Part shown: piece by piece, positions 17,300-25,891 of the stretch
Layout of the letters: each line of letters opens with the position of its first letter
Numbering within the stretch: the stretch's first letter is position 1
From: CAVORB01 sp963698495
Lineage (GTDB): Bacteria; Pseudomonadota; Gammaproteobacteria; Chromatiales; Chromatiaceae
DNA length: 64,000 bases
Reading direction: 5' to 3'
NCBI GenBank assembly: GCA_963698495.1
Contig: CAVORB010000030.1
Location: 32,435 to 96,434, forward strand
The notes under the pieces: generated by a model
What the model was told of the DNA's origin: nothing
The model's database searches: none
What the model saw: the letters and a program-made list of their open reading frames with translations, nothing else
Position numbers and translations under genes: made by a program

Positions 17300-20287
17300 T
17301 TACAGCTCGTTCTCGTGGCAGTCGTCGCAGCGCACCATCTTTCCCTTCGGGAACAGCTTGGTGCTGTCGTTGCCGCAGAACGCGCCTCCGTCGTCACAGT
17401 CGAGGAGGCGGTCGGTCGCCATCCGCGCCAACACCGTGCCCTGTCCATTCTGGCCGTGGCAAGCTCGACACGCGTTCGGGTTGTTCTCCGCGACGCTTTC
17501 ATGCCCGCCGTCCGCGAAATTGGTGCGACCTACCACGTGCAGGCCGTGTGGCCCTTCCAGGCCTCGATAGCTGGCAAGGCCATTCTGGTGGCAGGTGCCG
17601 CACTCGATGATGGCGCCGACGTGACCCTGCAACTGTCCCGCCGCGATGTTGTCGTTGGCGTTCGGGTTGCCGTTGGGCCACTCCGCGTGGGTCGCCCCGT
17701 GACAGCCCTCGCACATCACGCCGCCGTGGCCGGTGCTGACCCGGTAGAGCTGCGGGTTGCCCGCACCCGGATTGTCGAAGCCGTTGAAGCTGGCGGGCAC
17801 CGCCGGCTCCGCGAACCGTTTGTTGGTCGGCACGATGGGCGTGGCCTTGGGATCGTTGGTGCGGTAGGCCTGGCGCAGACGGATGCCGTCCACGTTGCCA
17901 TCGATATCCCGCGTATTGACGATGCTGTTGACCTTCCCGGCCAGATTGTCGGTCGCCGTGCCGGTGTGGCAGGAGCCGCAGCCCGGCTCGTTGGCCCAGG
18001 GCACCCGAGGCTGATCGCTGGTGTGATCGTAGAAGTTGCCCTGATCCAGCACGAAGGCCCCCGGATTCTCAGGCGAGACGCCTGCCGAGAAGTCGTTGCC
18101 CACCTGCTCCATGTCGCCGTGGCAGTCGTTGCACAGCATGCCGCCGTTGAACATGGCGCCGCGCAGACACTGCACGTTGGTGCCCGGGTGGCACTGGTAG
18201 CAGGTCTCCTCGAGCACCCCCAGACGCTCGTTCTGGTTGGTGATGGTGCCGTTGGCCAACTGGTTGGGCGCCGGCATCGGCGGGAACAGGTTGCCGAGTC
18301 CGCCGTGGTGGCTGTGCATCACGTTGGAGTTGCTCGAATGCGCCAGCTGGTTGCGGCCGTTGGCAATGGTGCCCTCGGGACCGGCCAGCGGACCGAGCTG
18401 GGCAAGGTCCAGTGCCGGGGTGTAGTGGCAGACCTGGCAGACCACCGGCTTTTCCTGCACCAGCGCCTGGTTGGTCAGGCAGTTGGCGTCTCCGTCGCCG
18501 CCGTTGGCGTTGATATCGCAGGGCGCCGGGGCGGTGACCGTGCAGTCTTGGCCCGGTGCGTCGCAGTCGGTGCTCACGTAATTCGCCCCGTGCTTGAGGT
18601 CGTGCAGACGCAGCACGTTGATGTCCGCCGCGTACTCCACGCTGACCCGGTTGGGCAGGCTGGGGTCCGGATCGTCGAGACTGACCGCCACCGGCAGACC
18701 GGCGTCCGCCAGCGTATCGGTCGGCTCGCTGGTACGGCTGTTCTGCACGTCGGCCGGGGCGGCGTGGCAGTTGGCGCAGCTCGCCTCGCCGGAGATCGGC
18801 AGCACGGTGTCGACCGTCGCCAGGGTGGTGTTCCCTTGCTTGGCCTGCACCCGCACCAGCGGGTAGGCGTTCTCGCGACCGTTGTCGTCGAAGGCGGCGA
18901 ACGGCACGCCCGCACCCTCGTACCAGTTGACGTCGGCGGCCACATAGCCGAACGGGAAGTTGACGAAGAACGGCTTGTCGACGTAGTGCTCCTGCGCCAG
19001 CTTGGGGTCGTTGATCGTGTACGGACCAGCGATGCCGGGCATGGCATGCAGCACGGCCGTGAGGCTCTCATCCCCGCTGTTCACCTGACCGTCGTGACCG
19101 ATGTACAGGTCCTCGACGTTGGGAACCGGCAGGCCGACGTCGGGCGAGACGTTGAACGGAGGACCGGCCAGCGGGGTCAGGGTCTGGGCCGGGTTGAACG
19201 GGTTGTATGCCGGATAGAAGGGGTCATAAGTGCCCGCCGGGATCGGGAAGTCCCAGAAGTTGGTCTTGAAGGTGTCGCCGTTGGCCATCACGCCATCGAA
19301 CACGTCGCTTTCCAGGACCGGATCATTGGGATTGGCGGCCGCGGAGTAGTAGACGTCCACGCCGGCGGGATTCAGTGTCGGCTCGGCACCCTTCCGGATG
19401 ACCTGCGCGAGAAGCACCTGGAACGGCGGCAGGATGCTGGAGACGCGGGTGTCCAGGTCGCCGCAGTGCATGCCGAGGTCGTTGATCGCCAGCACGCTGT
19501 AGCTGTTGCTCGCAACGACCGGCTGCTGCGCAATGGTGGCGTCCGGGCATCCGGATTCGGCGGTGGAGTTGATGGACCGGTACGGGTTCGCCGGATCGCA
19601 CTGCACCTGCTGCTGCACGCCAGTGCCGGTCAAAGATACATAGACCGCAGCGATGCCGCTGCCGCTGATCGCCAGGGAGCCGGAGTCCGGACCGACATCA
19701 ACAGGCGTGTAGTGCGCCCCGACGGTAGCCGTGTCGCCAGCGGCCACGCTGATACTAGCGGGCGTGGTGAGGGCGAACTCGGTCGTGCCGGTAGTGGACA
19801 CGTTGAGGGCGCAGGCGCTGGTTCCGGTGTTCGTCACCGTGGCAACGCGTGTCGCGCTGCTGCCTACGTTCACGTCGCCAAAGTTGCGCGAGGTCGGATC
19901 GACCGCAATGCTGCAGTCACCTGCCTGAAGCGTCTGCTCGGCACAGCTACCGGGCGCGTTTCGCACCTCCCGGATCACGGGCTCCTGGCCCTGAGCCGAC
20001 GCAGCCACCGCGCAGGGAACCGGATTGGGCCGCCAGTCGCGGATCCTCCACGATCCTCTGCGGCCGATGTCGCGCGTGCCGAGGACCTGGTTGGGATCGT
20101 TTGCGTTGACAAGGGTCACGGTGTCGCGATTTTCGCCGCTGCCCCTAACGGTCAGCACGCGGCCATCCCACGAGGCACTGTCGATTGTCACGTCGGCGAG
20201 CGCCTGCCCACCCCAGAAAATCCCCACCAGCCCAGCAATTGCGGCGGCAACCGCTATCGACCGCCGTCTACAGCTGCGTGTTCTCAT
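17300..20287 (-). CDS. Nonaheme c-type cytochrome B with choice-of-anchor-D-like domain, exported
   Basis: The 995-residue protein has a signal peptide (to about residue 31, GQALADV). Next is a roughly 80-residue domain (SWDGRVLTVRGSGENRDTVTL..GSWRIRDWRPNPVPC) shared with PKD cytochrome 2, then a choice-of-anchor-D/HYDIN-like Ig domain (NFGDVNVGSSATRVATVTNTGT), then the module INDLGMHCGDLDTRVSSILPP shared with cytochrome A. Nine CXXCH sites follow (CANCH, CQVCH, CYQCH, CNDCH, CGSCH, CEGCH, CGTCH, CRACH, CDDCH). The architecture implies a large cell-surface or periplasmic electron carrier. ATG 20287 has GGGAGTGG upstream, and the leader around the start is nearly identical to that of PKD cytochrome 2. 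A CTTAAG direct repeat lies 166 bases upstream. The electron donor and acceptor are unknown. Confidence 0.92.
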   Translation of the reverse strand: MRTRSCRRRSIAVAAAIAGLVGIFWGGQALADVTIDSASWDGRVLTVRGSGENRDTVTLVNANDPNQVLGTRDIGRRGSWRIRDWRPNPVPCAVAASAQGQEPVIREVRNAPGSCAEQTLQAGDCSIAVDPTSRNFGDVNVGSSATRVATVTNTGTSACALNVSTTGTTEFALTTPASISVAAGDTATVGAHYTPVDVGPDSGSLAISGSGIAAVYVSLTGTGVQQQVQCDPANPYRSINSTAESGCPDATIAQQPVVASNSYSVLAINDLGMHCGDLDTRVSSILPPFQVLLAQVIRKGAEPTLNPAGVDVYYSAAANPNDPVLESDVFDGVMANGDTFKTNFWDFPIPAGTYDPFYPAYNPFNPAQTLTPLAGPPFNVSPDVGLPVPNVEDLYIGHDGQVNSGDESLTAVLHAMPGIAGPYTINDPKLAQEHYVDKPFFVNFPFGYVAADVNWYEGAGVPFAAFDDNGRENAYPLVRVQAKQGNTTLATVDTVLPISGEASCANCHAAPADVQNSRTSEPTDTLADAGLPVAVSLDDPDPSLPNRVSVEYAADINVLRLHDLKHGANYVSTDCDAPGQDCTVTAPAPCDINANGGDGDANCLTNQALVQEKPVVCQVCHYTPALDLAQLGPLAGPEGTIANGRNQLAHSSNSNVMHSHHGGLGNLFPPMPAPNQLANGTITNQNERLGVLEETCYQCHPGTNVQCLRGAMFNGGMLCNDCHGDMEQVGNDFSAGVSPENPGAFVLDQGNFYDHTSDQPRVPWANEPGCGSCHTGTATDNLAGKVNSIVNTRDIDGNVDGIRLRQAYRTNDPKATPIVPTNKRFAEPAVPASFNGFDNPGAGNPQLYRVSTGHGGVMCEGCHGATHAEWPNGNPNANDNIAAGQLQGHVGAIIECGTCHQNGLASYRGLEGPHGLHVVGRTNFADGGHESVAENNPNACRACHGQNGQGTVLARMATDRLLDCDDGGAFCGNDSTKLFPKGKMVRCDDCHENEL

Positions 20288-20702
20288 GATTCCACTCCCG
20301 CACGTTCTGATTATTTATCTTCGGAGCCGGCAAGGCGAGGGGCTCGATGCATCGCGCCCGAGTTGTGAACAGCCTGCGATCCCCCAGACCCGCCCGATTA
20401 TTCCCGGAGATTCCGGGCAACACTCCGCCGATAGGAGGTTAAACGAGGGAAGCTTAAGAAATCCTTAAGATCCGAAAAGAATTTTCTTGGATATCAGGTG
20501 CCCCGGGAGGCGGATACGGGCCTGGATGGAGGCACCGGACCCGGCCGAAGGCTTGTTGATCGGCGCAGAGTCCGTCGGAGGAAATCGCGAGGATCTCAGT
20601 AAGGCTCCATCGAGCACCGGAACATGTGGCCAGCCCAGGCAAGGCCAGATTGGTGGATTCGGCGGCATCCCAAGCGCCATCCGTGAATGCGTGGATGTCC
20701 CC
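20288..20702. other. Leader and promoter region of cytochrome B
   Basis: No gene is seen. It holds the CTTAAG direct repeat (20453-20469) and a possible -10, TAACCT (20436-20441, minus strand), which starts 12 bases after the box, implying a 5' leader of about 140 bases. Bases 20470-20702 show nothing recognisable. Confidence 0.5.
20453..20469. promoter_or_regulatory. PmrA/QseB-type box upstream of cytochrome B
   Basis: Perfect direct repeat CTTAAG-AAATC-CTTAAG with an 11-base period, matching the yTTAAk-N5-yTTAAk consensus of PmrA-like regulators. It lies 166 bases upstream of the start at 20287; a PmrA/QseB-like regulator is encoded 3.5 kb away. Confidence 0.75.
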
Positions 20703-21086
20703 CTATTGGCTTGGCCGCGGTGAAGCGCCCGGTGGCCTGGGCTCCCAACTGCGCTTGCGGGCGCTCCCCGCGCCGCTGTTCGCCGGCCTCTTCAGGTTCA
20801 GGGCAGACAAGTTGGCAAGCTCATCGGAGATGCCCCGCTTCCACATGGCACTCATTTCCATCACGGGGTCGGAATCTGCCAGTGCCTCAAGACTCTTGCC
20901 CTCTGCATGGTACCGAACGGTGTGGGCAGCACAGTCGCATTCTCTTTAACGATGTAATTGGCGAAGTCGGTCGAGACCCACTTGACGACCAGTACCGGCT
21001 GTTTCACCGCCCCCCTTCTCGACGAAAAGCGGTCGCCTTCCAGGTTCGTCCTGATGTCGATCCGAGTCGCGTCAGCGTAAGCCGGC
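20703..21086 (-). pseudogene. Possible degenerate small exported protein gene
   Basis: On the minus strand one frame gives ATRIDIRTNLEGDRFSS and WVSTDFANYIVKEN. A shift near 20945 then leads to DCAAHTVRYHAEGKSLEAL and MEMSAMWKRGISDELANL before a stop at 20703. The composition looks coding, but at least one frameshift is needed and there is no clear start, so this may be a decayed gene or chance. I recognise no family. Confidence 0.3.
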
Positions 21087-21261
21087 CGAACGCAGATCAG
21101 GCCCCGACAAAGGCGGTGAGGTCCGGTCCGGTGCGCTTGCATTTGTCGTCGTGCGCCGGAACCCTGGGGATGAACGGCACCCAGTAGCATCCGAGCACCG
21201 ATGCCCACGCCCGCGTGGGTGTAAGAGCCATACATGCGAAGCAAAGCGGGGAACAAGCAAG

Positions 21262-21291
21262 AAAAAGCCCCGCGCGGTCTCCCGGCGGGGC
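21262..21291 (-). terminator. Terminator after truncated cytochrome B copy
   Basis: GCCCCGC/GCGGGGC stem with T5 on the minus strand, a near-identical duplicate of the terminator at 17217-17246. Confidence 0.85.
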
Positions 21292-21343
21292 CAAGGTTGG
21301 GGTTGGGTTGGGCGGCATCCTTGCCGCCGGGGTCGATCTGTCG

Positions 21344-22065
21344 TTACAGCTCGTTATCGTGGCACTCGACGCAGCCGACCGCATGTCCCTTGGGGAAGAG
21401 CACGCTGTTGCCATTCGGGCAGAACGCGGTGTCCTCCTTGCACTCCAGCACCCGGTCGGTGGCCATGCGCGAGAGCACCGTGCCCTGGCCGTTCTGACCG
21501 TGGCAGGCGCGGCACTCGTTCGAGTCGCGGTTCTCCTTGTGCCGGCCGCGGGCGAAGTTGGTGTCGCCCACCGCGTGAAAGCCGTGCGGCCCCCGCAGGC
21601 TGCTGCTCGAACCGTCGGGGCTCAGGCTGTTGACGTTGGTGTGGCAGGTGCCGCACTCGATGATGGCGCCGACGTGACCCTGCAGCTGACCCGCCGCGAT
21701 GTTGTCATTGGCGTTCGGGTTGCCGTTGGGCCACTCCGCGTGGGTCGCCCCGTGACAGCCCTCGCACATCACGCCGCCGTGGCCGGTGCTGACCCGGTAG
21801 AGCTGCGGATTGCCCGCGCCCGGGTTGTCGAAGCCGTTGAAGCTGGCGGGCACCGCAGGCTCCGCGAACCGCTTGTTGGTGGGCACGATCGGCGTGGCCT
21901 TGGGGTCGTCGCTGCGGAATGCCTGACGCAGACGGATGTTGTCTACGTTGCCGTCGATATCCCGCTTATTGACGATGCTGTTGACCTCTCCGGCCAGGTT
22001 GTCGGTCGCCGTGCCGGTGTGGCAGGAACCGCAGCGCGGCTCGTTGGCCCAGGGTACTCGGGGCT
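21344..22065 (-). pseudogene. 5'-truncated copy of nonaheme cytochrome B
   Basis: From about 22065 the minus strand matches the C-terminal quarter of cytochrome B, from PRVPWANEP to the final ECHDNEL-like end. It keeps five haem sites (CGSCH, CEGCH, CGTCH, CRACH, CVECH). Upstream of PRVPWANEP the similarity stops abruptly; there is no signal peptide, start codon or promoter, so it should not be expressed as a cytochrome. A small divergent insert (TNVNSLSPDGSSSSL) replaces the region after the third site, showing that the copies have diverged since duplication. It lies just downstream of PKD cytochrome 2, as if a cytochrome B-PKD pair had been duplicated and then partly deleted. Confidence 0.8.
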
Positions 22066-22165
22066 CTGTCCATATTGCGAGTTTGCGTTGTTTCAGACGC
22101 CACTTTCTCGAAGGAACCAGGGGTTGCCAGCTTGTCCGAATGTTTCGGGGCCGAAACCGAGGCAG

Positions 22166-22203
22166 AAAAAAGGCCCATCCAGGGAAGGGCGAGGGGATGG
22201 GCC
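22166..22203 (-). terminator. Strong terminator downstream of PKD cytochrome 2
   Basis: Stem GGCCCATCC/GGATGGGCC followed on the minus strand by six T. It stands between the PKD cytochrome 2 stop (22422) and the truncated cytochrome B copy. Confidence 0.8.
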
Positions 22204-22307
22204 CAAGTATGATCGATTCTTGCTGGCGGGCCGGATTCGAGACCGGGAGGTCCTACCGCCAGCGGGACAATTGCCTGGTCGCGCCCTTCAACCCCCAGGC
22301 GGTGGAG

Positions 22308-22336
22308 AAAAGGATCGCTCCCAGGCGGGAGCGATC
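22308..22336 (-). terminator. Hairpin downstream of PKD cytochrome 2
   Basis: A perfect 10-base stem GATCGCTCCC/GGGAGCGATC with a 4-base loop and a short CTTTT tract on the minus strand. It may be the first of two tandem terminators. Confidence 0.55.
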
Positions 22337-22421
22337 GTCGTAGGGGTGAAAGCTTGTCGTCGCGGCACTCACTCCAGGCCACCCATGCTGGGTAGGACGT
22401 CCCTGTCCTTACCCATAGCAC

Positions 22422-25162
22422 TCAGTCGCTGAGCTCGGTACTCAGGCCTCGCTCCGGCCGCGAGAAGGTGTGGCAGACCGAGCAGTCCCTGCGTTTGTCG
22501 TCTACATGCTTCTTGTGGACCTCGGTAAAGCTCATGGTGCCCTCCCAATCGTGGCACTGGGTGCACACCTGGGACTCGGGACCCTTCAGCTCGTAGCCGA
22601 GTTCTCCCTGGAGGTCCATCCGCGCGGTGCTGCCGTGGCATTGGTTGCAGCCCAGCGCGTTGCCCTCCGTCTCCACACCGTGGTTGATGGTCTGGTAGGT
22701 GTGCACCGGGACCACCGTGGTGTTCGGCGGCATTTCCGTGTCGCCCGGGAAGCCGTCACACACGCTGCTCTTCGGCTCGTTGACGTCGTCCAGCCCCAGG
22801 CCGACCGCCACCGCTCGGCAGAAGCTGCCGGTGCGGAAGAACTCGAACGTGGAGTGGCCGACCAAGGTGTTGTCCAGGTCATTGCGCGCCAGCTTGCCCC
22901 AGTGCTCCTTCATCGGATAGAGCTTGGCAACCGGGGACTTGACGTCACCATTGGGCATGCCGATCACGTAGGCCGGGTCGCCGGCCTGGTAGTCGCCGAC
23001 GAAGCTCGCCGCCACGCTGGCGTCCAGCGGGATGGTGGGAACGCCGTCGAGCGGCTCGCCCAGGTAGTAGATCTCACTGGTGCCGTCGAACCAGGCGTAG
23101 CTCGGGGTCAGGCTGGCGCTGCCCAGGCCGCCCTTGTCCTCTCGAGGCAGCCAGCCGCCGCGCCCGTTGCAGGCCGCCGCCGTGGGATGCGGATCCTGCC
23201 AGTCGCGCGCCACCTCGGTGCCCACCGCCGCCTTGGCGTAGCTCGGGATGTGGCAGGTCTGACAGGCAACCTTTTGGGCATGCCTGTCCTTGCTCGAGCC
23301 TGTCTCTGAGCTGGAGTCGCCGTGTGGACGGTCCGAATGGCAACCGCTGTTCTCGCAGGTGAAGCGATCCGGGGTGTCGTTGGGCCGCAGGTCCAGGCCG
23401 CGCCCGCGCAGGCGGTGACCGGTACCGTCGGCCAGGGTCGCGCTGTGGCAGTCCCCACAGGTGAGGTTCTGACCCGCCGAGCTCATGTGCATATCGATCG
23501 CCAGGCTCGGGTCGGCGTTCTCCTTCGACAGGTCGCCGCGCTTGGTGCCGTCGCCGCCGGCCGCGCCGGCGTGGCAGGTGAGGCAGGACTTGCGGGTGGT
23601 GGCGTGCACGTTCTGTGCTGCCGCCAGCGTGGTCAGCGCCATCGGCGCCATGGGCACGTCCGCCGGCAGGGTGTCGCTGCCCGCGGGCAGGAACTGGAAG
23701 TCCTGGGTGTCCGGGTTGACCGTCGGGATCCCGGAGTAACCCGTGCGCGGCAATATGGCCCCGTCGCTCTGCTCCAGACTTCCGTCGGGAAGCTCGACCA
23801 GGTTGAGCAGGTTGAAGTTCTCGAACCCTTCGCCGCTGGCGGTCCAATCCGGGAACCGCTTGTAGGCCTCCTGGTGACACATCAGACAGTCGATGTTCGC
23901 CAGCTGTTCATGCGCCTCGGCGGATGCGGGATCCAGTGTTTCGAACTCCGACTGCGCCATCGGGAAGCGGCCGTTGCCGACGTGGCAGCCGGCGCAGGTG
24001 AAGCGCGGGGAGTTCTCGTGGGTGCCGCAGTAGGTGTTGATGCCGGTGGCGACCAGATCGCCGGCGGCCTTTGCCGGGCGCTCGCCCGCCGCCGCGAAAT
24101 CGAGCGGAATGTTGGTCACGTTGGGGAAGGCCCCGCCCTGCTGGTAGTGCACCGAGCCGTGCATGTCGCGGGCCTCCTGCTCGTGGCAGTCGACACATAC
24201 CTCGGGCCCGGTGTAAGCCGTAATCTGACAATGCTCCTGAATCGGCGATGTGCAGGCCACCGGATCGCTGATCGTGGCCGCGGTGGTGGCGGTATCTCTC
24301 GCCCCTTCGTTGTCGGTGACCGTGAGGGACACCGTATAGGTGTCTGCCGAGCCGTAGGTGTGGCTCGGGTCGGCAGCGGTGCTGGTGTTGCCGTCACCGA
24401 AGTCCCATTCGTAGGTTTCGATACTGCCGTCGGGGTCGCTGGAGCCCGCGCTGCTGAATTGCACCGCCACGCCCGTGGTGCCCGCGTAAGGGCCGTTGGC
24501 ATTCGCGGTGGGCGACTCGTTCGAGGGCGGAACGGCCGTGATACTGGCCGAGGTAGAGTCGGCTCCGGTGGCTCCGTCATTGTCCGTCACGGTCAGGGTC
24601 ACGTTGTAGGTGCCCGCCGACGCATAGGCATGGCTCGGGTTGGCGGCGCTGCTGGTGTTGCCGTCCCCGAAGTTCCAGGCGTAGGCAACGATGCTGCCGT
24701 CCGGGTCGTTCGAGCCGGCGCTGCTGAATTGCACCGCCACACCGACGGTACCCGAGTAGGGGCCGTTGGCACTGGCGGTAGGCGGCGTATTGCCTCCACC
24801 CGGAGCCTTCGGGTCGCAGTCCGCGGGTGCGTTTTTCACGTTCCGGACCACGGGCTTTGGTTCTGGGCCGAAGCGGCCACCGCGCAGGGGACCGGACTCG
24901 GCCGCCAGTCGCGGATCCTCCACGACCCTCGGCGACCGATGTCGCGCGTGCCCAGCACCTGTGTGGAGTCGTAGGCATTGGTAAGGGTCACGGTGTCGCG
25001 ATTTTCACCGCTGCCGCTGACGGTCAGCGTGCGGCCGTCCCAGTGGGCGCGCTCGATCGTCACGGCGGCGAGCGCCTGGGCACCCCAGGAAATCGCCATC
25101 AGCCCCGCAATCGCGACGGCGGCGCTTCGCAGCCGTCGCCGCCTGGTGCTCTTTGTTCTCAT
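22422..25162 (-). pseudogene. PKD-repeat decaheme c-type cytochrome, copy 2 (one frameshift)
   Basis: The protein has about 913 residues across two frames. A signal peptide (to about residue 33) is followed by the domain HWDGRTLTVSGSGENRDTVTL..GSWRIRDWRPSPVPC shared with cytochrome B, then two PKD domains (NGPYSGTVGVAVQFSSAGS.., NGPYAGTTGVAVQFSS..), then ten haem sites: CVDCH, CAGCH, CLMCH, CLTCH, CGDCH, CX4CH (CENSGCH), CQTCH, CNQCH, CTQCH, CSVCH. The single frame change lies near 24855, just after AASAQNQ, and probably reflects a one-base error since everything after it is intact. ATG 25162 has AGGAGTGG upstream. It is a paralogue of the cytochrome at 2338-6199, which has more PKD units and a different N-terminus. 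A CTTAAG direct repeat lies 215 bases upstream. Confidence 0.88.
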
Positions 25163-25376
25163 GATTCCACTCCTGAACCTCTATCTATGTAACTTCCCGG
25201 CCCGCGGCATCAGCGGGTCGGACGCTTCGCATCCAAGTTGCGCGTTCCCTGGGGTCTTCCAGATTCGCTTGGCCCTTTCCCGTGATCTGGAGCGGGAACC
25301 GCCGCAAGTCTCAGGTACTGCGAAGTCTGCGGGGTTCAGCGTGAAACGTCCCGGGGCGGAGAATAGCCGGGCAAAC

Positions 25377-25393
25377 CTTAAGGGAACCTTAAG
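25377..25393. promoter_or_regulatory. PmrA/QseB-type box upstream of PKD cytochrome 2
   Basis: Perfect direct repeat CTTAAG-GGAAC-CTTAAG with an 11-base period, 215 bases before the start at 25162. The spacing from box to -10-like hexamer (11 bases) is identical to that at cytochrome B. Confidence 0.75.
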
Positions 25394-25465
25394 CGGGGAG
25401 GAAAAATTGCGATTTCTCAATCAAATTTTGTGACGGGGTCCACAGATTTCTTACGTTACTCGCGC

Positions 25466-25499
25466 CCACGCGGTCTAGAGCCGCGTGGCATCTTGCCAC
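25466..25499. repeat. Two tandem hairpins
   Basis: CCACGCGG-N7-CCGCGTGG (25466-25488) is followed directly by GTGGCA-TCT-TGCCAC (25485-25499); the shared GTGG makes them mutually exclusive. There is no T tract, so this is not a simple terminator. Confidence 0.5.
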
Positions 25500-25682
25500 G
25501 GCACCTGAAACGCGGCGAGGGCGCCGAGTTAGGCTCGTATTCTCGCCGAAGGGTGTTCCCGCAGGATCGTGCCGTCCATTGGCGCGGCGAACCGGTCACT
25601 GATATTGGGGATAAGAACTTGCGTCGCGATGGAGCCATCCGCATCGACGGAGATGCGGGAACGGCACCCGGCAGAAGGCGCC

Positions 25683-25841
25683 TCAGCCCCTGCGGAAATA
25701 GATGAAGGGAATCGCCAGGGGTCCGAACAGCGCACCCAGCAGGCCCCAGAACACGGGGTCCCGTCCCCTTCGTTTCGCAAGCGTATGACAGACGATGATG
25801 GATGCGGCGAATACCAGCGCCACGATGATGGTGATCAGCAT
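25683..25841 (-). CDS. Small two-helix membrane protein
   Basis: The 52-residue protein begins MLITIIVALVFAASIIV (first transmembrane helix), then a positively charged loop with CHTLAKRRGRDP, then a second helix (FWGLLGALFGPLAIPFIYF) and an RRG end. The ATG at 25841 has GAGG a few bases upstream. The RDPVFWGLLGALFGPLAI pattern recurs in many small bacterial membrane proteins of unknown function. It is 50 bases downstream of the pentapeptide-repeat gene and may be co-transcribed. Confidence 0.65.
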   Translation of the reverse strand: MLITIIVALVFAASIIVCHTLAKRRGRDPVFWGLLGALFGPLAIPFIYFRRG

Positions 25842-25891
25842 GCCTCGCCCCCTGGCGGCGCTACCGGGCGTGGGACCCGAGCCCGCGCCGT

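Larger units (their letters stand above)
25163..25682. other. Leader and promoter region of PKD cytochrome 2
   Basis: No gene is seen. It holds the CTTAAG direct repeat (25377-25393), a possible -10 TATTCT (25360-25365, minus strand) 12 bases after it, and two tandem hairpins at 25466-25499. Confidence 0.5.

Noticed and set aside
16859..20368. A 1,169-codon open frame on the plus strand opposite cytochrome B
   Set aside because: Same GC effect. The antisense protein has no motifs, whereas the minus strand has nine CXXCH sites in one frame.
25529..25682. Minus-strand frame with VDADGSIATQVLIPNISDRFAAPMDG
   Set aside because: It looks faintly coding but is short, overlaps the small membrane protein gene in another frame and has no start signal.
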